This document shows, piece after piece, positions 42,682 through 53,100 of a stretch of DNA of 64,000 nucleotides. The notes beneath the pieces were generated by a model. That model worked only from the letters and a program-made list of their open reading frames with translations, was not told the DNA's origin and ran no database searches. The translations under genes and the position numbers were made by a program. Within the stretch, counting starts at the first letter, position 1, and every line of letters starts with the position of its first letter. The DNA comes from Streptomyces marinisediminis (GTDB taxonomy: Bacteria > Actinomycetota > Actinomycetes > Streptomycetales > Streptomycetaceae): assembly GCF_026262575.1 (NCBI RefSeq), contig NZ_JAPKFL010000005.1, positions 62,001-126,000 of the forward strand, given 5' to 3'.

Positions 42682-43917
42682 CTACCGGTGGGCGACCGAG
42701 CGCAGGCGCACCGGCAGGGTGAGGTGCCCGTTGCTGATCAGGGTGGGCAGCGGGCGCAGCTCCTCGGGGGGTACGGCGAGCCGCGCGTCGGGGAAGCGCG
42801 CGAAGAGCTGGCGCAGGGCGGTGGCGACCTCGAGGCGGGCGAGCGGGGCGCCGAGGCAGAAGTGGACGCCGTGGCCGAAGGCGAGGTGGTCCTTGGCGGG
42901 CCGGGTGGCGTCGAAGCGGTCCGCGCTCGCGCCGTGCCAGTCCGGGTGCCGGTTGGCGGCGGCGTAGGAGGCGAGGATGGCCTCCCCGGCGCGGATCGTC
43001 TGCCCGTCGGGCAGGGAGACGTCCCTGAGCGCGTAGCGAAGGGGCAGGTGCTTGACGGCGGGCTCGTGACGCAGGGTCTCCTCCACGACGTCGTGCCAGC
43101 CGCAGCGGCCGGCGCGGACGTGGGCAAGCTGCTCCGGATCGGTCAGCAGGGAGGTGACGGCCTGGTCGATGACGTTGACGGTCGTCTCGTACCCGGCGCT
43201 GACCATCAGCAGGAGCGTGTCGCGCAGTTCGACGTCGCTGAGCGCGCGGCCGTCGCCCTCCTCGTCGCGGGCGGCGAGCAGGAGCGAGGTCAGGTCCTCG
43301 GCCGGCTCGGCGCGCTTGGCCGCGATCAGCTCGTCGAGCAGCCCGTACAGAGCGGTGGCGTTCGCGGCGGCCTCCTCGGTGGAGAGGGTGGTGGCGAACA
43401 CGCCGTCGACCAAGGCGGCGAAGCCGGTGCGCTGGTCCGCGGGGACGCCCATGAGCTGGCCGATGACCGCGATCGGCAGCGGATGGGCCAGGTGTGCGCG
43501 CAGGTCGACGACCTCACCGGCGGGGAGGGCGTCGAGGCCGTCCAGGATGCCCCGCACCAGCTCCTGGACGACGGGCTCCAGGGCGGCGATGCGGCGGGCG
43601 GAGAAGGCCGGTGCGATCATGCGGCGCAGGCGGCGGTGGTCGCTGCCGTAGGCGGTGAACATGTTCTCCGCCGTCACCCACAGGGCCAGGGGCCAGTCGG
43701 GGACGGCCTCGGCGAAGGCCGGCCAGTGGCGCTTGGCGTCCTTGGAGACGTCCGGGCTCGTCAGCAGGTGCTTCAGGAGGCCGGGCTCGGAGACGGACCA
43801 GGCGGTCACGCCGAGGATGTCCACCCGGGTGGCCGCCCCGCGGGCGCGCAGGGCCTGGTGCTCGGCGTGGTGATCGGCGCCGTGGGGGTCGAGGACGAGT
43901 ACCTGCTGGTCGGACAC
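42682..43917 (-). CDS. Cytochrome P450
   Basis: The 411-residue soluble P450 has the I-helix oxygen motif LLMVSAGYETTVN, the ExxR pair in ETLRHEP, and the haem loop FGHGVHFCLGAPLARLE with the Cys ligand. The GTG start follows AAGGAGA. The PUFA-synthase-like operon ends 584 bp upstream on the same strand, so the P450 could tailor that product; this is only positional inference. No ferredoxin gene is adjacent. Confidence 0.92.
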   Translation of the reverse strand: MSDQQVLVLDPHGADHHAEHQALRARGAATRVDILGVTAWSVSEPGLLKHLLTSPDVSKDAKRHWPAFAEAVPDWPLALWVTAENMFTAYGSDHRRLRRMIAPAFSARRIAALEPVVQELVRGILDGLDALPAGEVVDLRAHLAHPLPIAVIGQLMGVPADQRTGFAALVDGVFATTLSTEEAAANATALYGLLDELIAAKRAEPAEDLTSLLLAARDEEGDGRALSDVELRDTLLLMVSAGYETTVNVIDQAVTSLLTDPEQLAHVRAGRCGWHDVVEETLRHEPAVKHLPLRYALRDVSLPDGQTIRAGEAILASYAAANRHPDWHGASADRFDATRPAKDHLAFGHGVHFCLGAPLARLEVATALRQLFARFPDARLAVPPEELRPLPTLISNGHLTLPVRLRSVAHR

Positions 43918-44501
43918 GGCGGTTCTCCTTCGGTGGGGAGGGGGCGGAGGGCGGGCGGAGCACCCGGGGACCGGTGGTTCGGGTCCGGCGCGCCGACGAG
44001 GGCGCTCGGGCGGAGGGCGGGACCCCTCTCGGGACGGGCGTGGCGGACGGGGCGGGCGGCGGTGACGCGGGCGTGGTCGCGGCGGGCGGGCGGTACGCCC
44101 CGGCGTCCCGCGGAGGCGGGCCCGGTCGCCGGGCGTCCGTGGGATCGCGAGGGCGAGGTCGTCGTCGCACACCCGGCGGGCCGCTGCCGCAGCCGCTCGG
44201 GGCAGGGGCCGCTCTCCGTTCCGCGTCGGTCGGTCGCGCTCGCGCCACGCAAACAGGTGTACCGGTCCAGGCCCCGCCGCGAGACCGAATCCACCACATT
44301 GGCCACAACTCGACCCCACCCCGGGGCGGGCGGCACCCACTCCGGCGCCGCCGACGCCCCGGCCCGCACAGTTCCCGCCCGCCGCGGGCCGCGCGTTCCG
44401 AAGCCCTGTCCCGCCTGCGGGCGGGCCGAAGGCCGCGAGCCTCCCGACCGTTCCCTCGCCCCGCCCGCGCGCGGCGGCACCACCAGCTCCCGGCCGCCGT
44501 C
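43918..44501. other. Noncoding spacer between the pfaC remnant and the P450 gene
   Basis: The 580 bp are GC-rich, without a supported gene or a clear hairpin. It should contain the P450 promoter. A slightly AT-richer patch is found around 44258-44310. Confidence 0.45.
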
Positions 44502-47500
44502 CTACGCGCCGGGGCCGGACACCACGCGTACGCCCAGCCCGCGCGCCCGGTAGATGCGGGTGTCGTCGCCCCACAGCGAGGCCTCCGCCGTGGCGTAGGG
44601 GCCCTGGGCGTCCCTGCCGGTCTCCAGGATGTCCATCTCCACCCGGACCAGCCGGTTCTCCGGGGTGATCTGCCCACGGTACGTCCACGTCAACTCGACG
44701 CCGGGCAGGGCCGGTTCGAAGCGGGGAGCGGGGACGCCGGCCGCCAGCCCGCTCTCCAGCAGGAAGTACTGGAGCAACTGCAACATCGCCTCGACGCCCA
44801 GGGAGCCGGGCTGGACCGGGTCCTGGAAGAAGTGGGACCGGAAGAACCACTCACCCGGCCGCACGTCCTTCTCCGACCGCAGCCGACCGAGCCCGGCCCG
44901 CCCCCCTCCCGGCCAGTAGCCGGTGATCCGGTCGAGCATCAGGAGCATGGGCCCGGGCAGCCGCAGGGGGCCTGCGCAGTAGCGGTCGGGCCGGGCCGTC
45001 AGGTCCACGGTGTGCCCGCACGGTTCGGCGATGCGGGCCCGGTCCTCGGCGGTCACCGGCAGGCCGGGCTGGTCGTCGAAGGCGGAGGGCGGGAAGTGGC
45101 CGAAGACCGTGGACACGTCGAACAAGGGCGCACCGTCGGCGGTGCACCGGACCCGGAACGACTCGATGATCATGTCGCCGCTCCGGGAGACGCGGACCAG
45201 TTCCGCGTGGGTGCGCACCGTTCCGGTCGCCGGGGTGACCTCGCCGGTGACCGTTCCCGAGCCGTCGAGGTTGCGGAACAGCAGGTCCGTGTCCGCGGTC
45301 AGCGCGCTGCCCGCGTACGAGGCCAGCCAGCCGCACGGTTGCAGCGCGACCTCCAGGAGCACCGCGAACGGCATGGTGTGGCCGCCGCTCTGCTCGAAGT
45401 ACCAGGCGTCCGCGGGCACGTCGTACTCCGCGACGACGGCGCTGCCCTCCCGCATACCGCCCTGCGGGCCCTCCACGGAGGCGATCCGGCTCATGAAGTG
45501 GTACGGCGGGCCCGGCAGGCGCGCGACCTTGCGGGGGGAGTCGAACGGCGCGTAGGCGGCTCCGAACGCCTCGCTCGGCCTGCCCCACGCGCAGGCCAGC
45601 AACGAGGCGTAGCCGTACGGGAAGCCGTCCACCACCGCCACCGGGCGCTCCTCCCGGTGCCCGGCCAGCCCGCCGAGCGCCGGCAGCGGCACGGGGGAGC
45701 CGTCGGTCTGCACGGCGGGCGGACCCGAGTGCCGCCAGTGCGACAACGGCCAGTCCGGCACGAGTCGCACCGCCATGTCCCGGCCGAGGAAGGACATCAG
45801 CCCGTCGACCGTTCCCAGGACGTCGGCGTGGAGCGTCGGCAGCGGCCCGGAGGAGACGCCCCGCACGAACACCTCGTAGACGACCCGGCGACTGTCCGGG
45901 GTCGCCTGGCCGCGGCAGACCGTCGTACCGGTGGAGTCGGGGACGGGCTCGAAGCGCCAGCCGTCCCTCCCGGCGGTGAAGCCCAGGGCGGCCAGGAAGA
46001 ACGCCATCGCCTGGAGGCCGCCCTGGAGCATCAGGGTGCCCGGCATGCACGGGTCGTTCTTGAAGTGCCCGGCGAAGAACCAGTCGTCCGGCGAGACCGG
46101 GGTCTCCGCCCGCAGATAGCCGCGCCCCCACGGGCCGCCGTTCGGGTCGAACGCGGTGACCTCGTGCAGCATCCGCAGCCGGCCGTCGTCCAGGGCCGGT
46201 GGCCGGATCTGGGCGGCGGTCGCCTCCCAGCCGGGGCCGAAGCAGTCGGCGGGCCGCCCCTGCGCCAGGGCCGCGACCCGGTCCGCGTCGAAGCGGTCCC
46301 GCGTGCAGCGCAGGGCGGGCGGGTCGAACGGCAGGTCGTCGCAGGACGGCCGGCCGGCCGGGTCCCACCGCACACCGCCGCTGTCGGCGAGTTCGTCCGG
46401 GGTGAAGAACCCGGCCTGGCCCTCGCGGATACTGAGCCGGAGTTCGCCGTCCACGTAGCAGTCGTAGTGGAAGAAGGCCAGGCGCACACCGGCGTGCTCC
46501 GCGTGGCCGTCGAGGTGGATCTCGAACCGCAGGACGTCTCCGGCCCGGGGTGGGCTCCCGTGGAACGTCACCTCGCAGCCCAGCAGGCGGTAGGCCCGCT
46601 CGCCCCGGTTGAGGAGGTCGACGCCCAGCCAGCTCAGCAGGAGCAGGTCCGCCTGGCCTGCCTCGATCAGCAACCCTGCGGGCATGCGCCCGGTGTAATC
46701 CAGGAACCAGCTGCCCGGCCGGAGGTCGGTCTCGGTCCAGATCCTTCCGTCGGTGCGCACCGGGCCGGGGGTGACGAGCGCCGCCGGGACCGCGTCGATG
46801 CCGGTGACGCGGTCGGCGAACAGCATCGGCGGTCCGGGCATCCGGGTCTGCACCGCGTACCCGTCCTGCCCGGCGAACCGGGGGCCGAACAGCTCGGAGA
46901 TCTTCCCGGAGGCGAGATGCTCCAGTTGGGCGCGGTCGAACGTGGGGCCGGGCAGCGACGCGGGGGGACGCCCCGGCACGGGGGGCGGCGGCACGGGCGT
47001 CGGCGCCGCCGGCCGGGGCGCCCGCCCGGCCGGCGGGCCCTGCGGTGCGCGGGGCGGGGGCGCGAGGCCCGCGGCCGGGGCGGCGGACAGCGCACCGGCG
47101 GCCAGTGCCGAGAGCCGCAGGAACCGCTGATGGGCCGCGGTGTGCCCGGCCATGGTCTCCTCGTGCAGCGCGGCCACCCGGCGGCTCTGCCGGGCGACCA
47201 GCCCGGGGACGCCCGGCAGCCGGGGCTCCGGCCGGGGGAGCGGCCCCGGGCGCTCAGCGCCGGGCGCGGGCGGGGACGCCGCTTCCCGGCCCGGCACCGA
47301 AGTGATCGGCGGGGACGCCGCGTCCCGGCCTGCCGGGACCGCGGCAGCCGCGTCCCGGGCCGACGGGAGCGCGGCAGCCGCGTCCCGGTCCGGCGCGTGC
47401 GCGGCAGCCGCCGCGTCCGGGCCTGGCACCGGCGCCAGCTCGGGTGCCCGGCCCATGACCACCGGCGCCGTCTCCAGTGGCGGCAGCACCGGGGGCCCGG

Positions 47501-48344
47501 GGAGCGGCACGGTCACGGTGGGCCCGGGAGCGGGGACGTCCACGGCGGCCTCCGAGAGCCGGGCGAAGAACGCGTCGGCCCGCACGGGAACCCCCGCGAC
47601 GAGGAGTTCGGCGACCGCCAGGGAGAGCCGGCGCTGCCCGGCGTCCCCCGGGGCGTCCAGGGCGACCGCCACGTGCTCGCGGTCACCGAGCACGCGCTTG
47701 ATCCAGCCGGTGCACAGTGCGCGGGGTCCGTGCTCGACGAAGACCCGCACGCCGTCGGCCCACGCCTGTTCGACCGTGGCCGCGAAGTCGATCGTGCGCT
47801 CCCCCTGCGCGGTGAGCGCCTCCGCCGCCCGGTCGGACGTCGCGCGGTACGCCTGCCCCGTGGCACCGCTGTAGAACACGACACCCGGAACGTCGGCGGT
47901 GGGCCGGTCATGGACCCGGTGCCAGACGTCGCGGACGTCCGCCAGTTCCGGCGCGTGGGCCGCGATGTCGTAGTCGAGCTCGATCGCCCGCTCCGCACCG
48001 ATCCTCCGCACGGCGGCCGCACACGCGCGCGCCTCGCCGCCGACGACGCAGACCCCCGGCGCGTTGACCGCCATCAGGTGGACCGCGGGCTCGGCCGCGA
48101 GCTCCGTACGGACCCGGTCCAGCGGCGCGTTGACCAGGTAGCTCGACCAGCGGGAGCCCTGGACACCCATCCGTTCCCAGCGGCGCCGGACGGCCCGGAG
48201 CTCGCCGGTGAGCTCCGTCGTGAACAGCCCGCTGTCCCGGGTCGCTTCGTACAGGCCCGCCGCGTCCGGCCAGGCGCCCAGCGCGACCAGCGCGGCCGAC
48301 TCCCCGGAGGAGTACCCGACGGCGGCGTCCGGCCGCAGACAGGC
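44502..48344 (-). pseudogene. pfaC: PfaC-like PUFA synthase subunit, 3' part (AT remnant and dehydratase domains)
   Basis: The frame begins inside an acyltransferase at its catalytic serine region (LRPDAAVGYSSGESAAL), so the ~80 residues before it are missing. The AT continues to EHGPRALCTGWIKRVLGD. An Ala/Pro linker follows with four repeats around RDAAAA, then a helix of the PFA linker type (EETMAGHTAAHQRFLRL). Four hotdog folds make two FabA-like dehydratase units, with active-site segments GHFKNDPCMPGTLMLQGG and HFFQDPVQPGSLGVEA. No start codon with a ribosome site was seen at the beginning. If translated, only the dehydratase part could work. Confidence 0.8.
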
Positions 48345-50068
48345 TCCCGTCCGGCCCGCTCCAGCCAGTACGGAAGCCGCCGGCGGGCACCGGTCCTGGC
48401 CACCTCGGGGTCGACGCCCATGCCGACGACCACCATGGTCCGCTCGCGGGGCAGCGACAGCCCCCGCACGGCCTCCCGCGCCGCCTCCAGGACGAGCAAC
48501 TGGTGGCGCACGGTCCGCTCCAGCGCCAGCGGCGGGAAGCACAGGCCCGTCAGCTCCACGGGGATCGCCGTGGCGGGTCCGCGCCGTTCACCGCCGAGGA
48601 CGGCACGGCGGAAGTCCTCCGCGCTGGTGCCGTCGCCGACCCGGGCACCGAGCGCGACGATCGCCACCGCGGTACGGGGCCGGGGCGCGGGCCCGGGTGT
48701 GGGCCCGGGAGTGGGCGGCGCCGGCCGGGGCGCGGCGGGCTCCGGGCCCTCGTCCGCGAGGTCCACGACGAGGTGGGCGTTCGTCCCGCCGAAGCCGAAG
48801 GCGCTCACGGCCGCCCGGCGCGGCCCCGACCACGCCTCCGGCGCGGTCAGCACCCGCAGCGGGGTCCCGGTCAGCGCGTCCAGCGGGGCCTGGGCGCCGA
48901 GCGTCGCCGGACGGACCCCCGTGCGCAGGGCACCGAGCACCTTCAGCAGCCCGGCCACCCCCGCCGTGGCCAGCAGGTGCCCCACATTGGACTTCACCGA
49001 ACCGATCGGGACGTCGTCGCCGGCCGCGTAGACCCGGGCCATCGCCCGCGCCTCCACCGCGTCACCGACCGGCGTCCCCGTGGCGTGGCACTCGACCAGG
49101 GACACCGTCTCGGGCGCCACTCCCGCCGCGGCGTACGCCAGGCGCATCGCCCGCGCCTGGCCCTCCTCCGAAGGGCTGAGCAGGCCGTTGCCGCGTCCGT
49201 CGTTGGACAGCCCGATGCCGCGGATCACACCCAGCACGGGCACCCCGCCCGTGCGCGCGTCCGACAGCCGCATCAGGGCGACGAACCCGGCGCCCTCCCC
49301 GTGCACGAGCCCGTCGGCCTCCCGGTGGAAGGGCCGGCTGCGCCCCGTCCGGCTCGTCGCGGCCAGGGCGCGGAACCCGACGTGCGTCAGCAGCGGATCG
49401 GCGCGGCTGACCGCTCCGGCCACCATCAGGTCGGCCGTGCCGTCGTGCAGCCGGTCGCAGGCCAGCTTGACCGCGTACAGCGACGAGGCACAGGCGGCGT
49501 CCAGCGACCAGGCGCCCGCGCCGAGCCCGAGCGCCGCGGCCGCGAGGTGGGCGGGCAGTCCGGACGAGAAGCGGTTGCGGGCCGCCGGCCGCTGCCGGAG
49601 CTCCCCGTGCAGCAGCGCGTCGCGGACGGCGGGCCGCTGGGCGGACAGCCACACGTGTTCGGCGAAGGCCGCACCGCCGGGCGTGGGGTAGGACAGGTTC
49701 CCCAGCACCAGGCCCGCGCGTGCCGACGGGCCGTCCCGGCCCGCCTCGGTGAGCGCCTGCCGGACCCCGTACAGCACCCAGTGGAACAGCGGGTCGAGTT
49801 CGCGGAGCCGCTCCGGGGCGATCCGGAAGCCACCCGGGTCGAAGACCGACTCGAAGCCCCGCACATACCCCCCGACACCGGTCCAGGCGCGGTCGAGGTG
49901 GTCGTCCGCCGTGCCCGCGGCCCACCGGAGCGGCAGCCGCCAGCGGCCGTCCGGGGCGGGGGACAGGCTGCTGCGGCCTGCGGCGACGTTGTCCCAGAAC
50001 GTGTCCGGGTCGAGGGCGTCGGGCAGCACGCAGCCCCGCCCCACGACGGCGATCGGGTCGAATGGCAT
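48345..50068 (-). pseudogene. pfaC: PfaC-like PUFA synthase subunit, 5' part (KS and start of CLF)
   Basis: From ATG 50068 the frame encodes an intact ketosynthase (about residues 1-460). Its catalytic residues are Cys193 (DAACASSLYA), His328 (ECHATGTPVGD) and His364 (KSNVGHLLATAG). A second KS-like chain-length-factor domain then starts (TAVAIVALGARVGDGTSAED) but stops matching after GMGVDPEVARTGARRRLPYW at about residue 575. Beyond ~48345 the same frame reads nonsense to a stop at 48074, while AT sequence continues in another frame. This implies loss of most of the CLF and the start of the AT, plus a frameshift. The gene lies 81 bp behind the PfaA gene. Confidence 0.8.
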
Positions 50069-50149
50069 GCGGGTCTTCTCACTTCGCGCGAGCCCCGGCA
50101 GGTCGGTCGACGTTGCGCGACGCAGGGCAGGGGCGGATGTTCAAGGGGG

Positions 50150-53100
50150 TCAGGAGGGGCGCAGGACGAGTTCCACGCCGAGCAGTTCCAGGCGGAGCGA
50201 CCCGTCCGGATCGACGACGGCGACGTCGCACCGCGCGCCCGTGCTGTGCGCCTTGCGCGCCCGCACCACGCACCGCACGGACTCGTGCGCCGGGCCCGGC
50301 CGGTGCACCCGGCACTCGGCGACCGCCATCGGCAGCGTCGCCGCACCGAGAACCTTCTCGGCCCACAGCAGGGCGAGTTGGAGAGCCCCGTCCAGGGCGG
50401 CGGCGTCCAGCGGCCAGTCCTCGCCCGGCCAGTCCAGCGCGCGCAGCCCCACGGCCGTCGCCTCGGCCCCCGCGTCGCAGACGCCCCGCACCGCGCGGAG
50501 TGCGTGGAACCGGGTGCCGTGGAAGAGGGTCCCGCCGTCGTAGACCTCTGGGCGGGGGAGCGGCTTCAAATCCGCCGGGCTGCCCCAGCCGGCCGGGTCC
50601 GGCACCGTGGCCTCGGCGTCCAGTACGGCCCGGAAGTGGGCGACACCGTCCTCGCCCCGAAGCTCCGCCTCCAGCGCCGTGGGCGAACCGGCCGCGCCGC
50701 GGCGGCCCCGCACCGTCAGCAGGTGGCCCGCCCCGGACAGGTCCGGCAGGGCCAGCTTCCGGTAGACGCGCAGGTCGCGCAGGACGAGGGTGCCGTGGTC
50801 CGGCAGCCACGCGCTCCCCGCCCCCGCGAACCAGTTCAGCACCATCGCCACCGGTAGCACCGGCGTACCGGCGAGGGAGTGCTCCGCCAACTGCGGGAAC
50901 GCCTCCTGCCGGACCGCCAGTTGTGCCGGGCGCGGCTCGGCGGCCCGGGCGGGGGCGTGGGGGCCGACGTCACCACCCCCGGCCGTGAGGACGACGCGCA
51001 CCTCGTCGGCGGGACCGGCCAGTTCGGCCGTACACGCGGCGGCGCCCCGGTCCAGCGCGATGAGCGGGACTCCCAGGCGGTCGAAGTGCCCGGCCAGGGC
51101 GGGCGTCACCATGCCTCCGTCCCACGGGCCCCAGGCCACCGAACGCACCAGGCAGCCGGGGCGGCGGGCCCGCTCGGCGGACGCCACGTGGTTGAGGACC
51201 TCGTTGGCCATGGCGTAGTCGCTCTGCCCCTCGTTGCCGAACACGGCGGCCACCGAGGAGAACAGCAGGAGCACGTCGAGCGGGTCCTCCGCCGTGGCCT
51301 CCAGCAGCGCCCGCAGGCCGTCCACCTTGGTGGACATCACCTGGTCGAACTGGGTGTCCGTCTTGTCCTCGATCCGGCTGTCGGCCAGCACGCCCGAGCC
51401 GTGGACGAGACCGGTGACCGGCCCCCAGGCGGCACGCACGTCGGCGAGGGCGGCGGAGAGGGCCTTCTCGTCCCGTACGTCGACCGCGATGTACCGGGCG
51501 GGAGAGCCCGCCTCCTCCAGCGCCGCCAGGGTCGCCCGCACCTCGCGCGCCGCCAGAATCCGCCGGGCCCGCGCGGTGAGGGCGGACGGCGAGGCGCCCC
51601 CGGGCCCGGGGGAGTCCCGCTCGGCGAGCAGGCGGGTGAGCGAGGGCTCGTCCCGGGCGGACGCCAGCCCGGCCGGCTCCGGGGCCGGTTCCGTCCTGCC
51701 GAGCAGCACGATGCGGGGCCGGTGTGCCCGGGCCAGGTCCAGCAGCGCGGCGGCGGTCACCCCGCGGGCCCCGCCGCTGGCCACGATCACCGCGTCGGAG
51801 GTGATCCGCGCGGTACCGCCGGAGGCCACCGGCGCGGGCACCGCACGCGGGACGGTGCGGGTGCCGTCCGCGCGCAGACCGACCTCTCCCTCCGGCCCGC
51901 CGGTGAGCAGCTCCCGCACGATCGCATCGGCGACCGCGCCCTCGTCCCGGTCGCCCCGCTCACAGTCGATCGCCTTGACGGAGGCGTCGGGCCACTCCTT
52001 CGCCGCCGTCCTGACCAGGCCGGCGACACCGCCCAGCCACGCGCGCCCGGGGCCGCGGCCGTCGAGCCCGAAGTCGCCCCCGGTGTCCTGCACGGTGACG
52101 AACAGCCCGCCCCGGCCCGCCGTCCGCCGCGCCAGCAGGCGGGCCGCCCGGAAGACGGACCGGTGGATCTCCCGCGCCTCCTCCGGCGCGCCGCTCCCGG
52201 TCAGTCCGCCGAGGTGGACGACACCGTGGACGTCCTCCGGCACCTCGGTGACGGCGGTGGCGTCGACGCCGTGGGCCGCGAGCCGCTCGGCCACCAGGCC
52301 GGCGATCCCGCTGTCGTCGGAGCCCTGTGCGGTCACCACGAGCGGCCCGTCCCACAGACCCACCGTCGCCAGGCCCGACGCGGGGGACACCGTCGCCCGG
52401 GACACCAGCCGGGTCAGCTCCCCGCCCCGCCGGGGCTCGGCGCGCGCGGTGGGGACCGCCGGGAACTCCCGCGCGGGTGGCTGGACCGCCGGGGCCGCCG
52501 GGGCGGCCGGGGTGGGAGGCGCGGAGGTGCTTGCCGGGGAGGAGGGGGCGGCGGCCCCCGGGAGCACGGCGTCGCCGGCCGGGAGGAGCGCGTCGACGAT
52601 CTCCCGCAGGGTGCGCAGCTTGCCGAGCTGCCCGATGTCCTGTGTGGGCAGCTCGCCCACCTCCTCGCGTACGGCGGAGAGGATCTCCACGCGCTTGATG
52701 GAGTCGACCCCCAGCTCCCCCTCCAGCTCCATGTCCGCATTGAGCATTTCCGCGGGGTAGCCGGTGAGCCGGGCCACCACCGACAGCAGCAGTTCCGTCA
52801 GGTCCGATGCGGACAGCCGTGCGGGCTCGGCCGCCTCCTGTACGGGCTCGGCGGCGTCCCGTGCGGGCTCGGCCGCCCCCTGCGCCGGTTCGGCCGCCGC
52901 AGGTGCGCTCCCGGCCTCCCGCCCGGGAGCGGGCGGGGAGACGGGAGCGGCGTGGGCGGCGTGGGCGGGTGCCTCCGCCCACGCCGCCTGCGCGGGCGGT
53001 GCCGGGGGCGCCGCCCGCTGGGGCGTCGAGGGCCTGGGGAGCGGCAGCGGAGCCGCCGGAGCGGCCATGTCAGCCATGTCAGCCATGTCAGCCACATCGG

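Noticed and set aside
43974..49031. A 1685-codon plus-strand open frame across the pfaC region
   Set aside because: This is an antisense shadow of the megasynthase genes with no recognisable domain.
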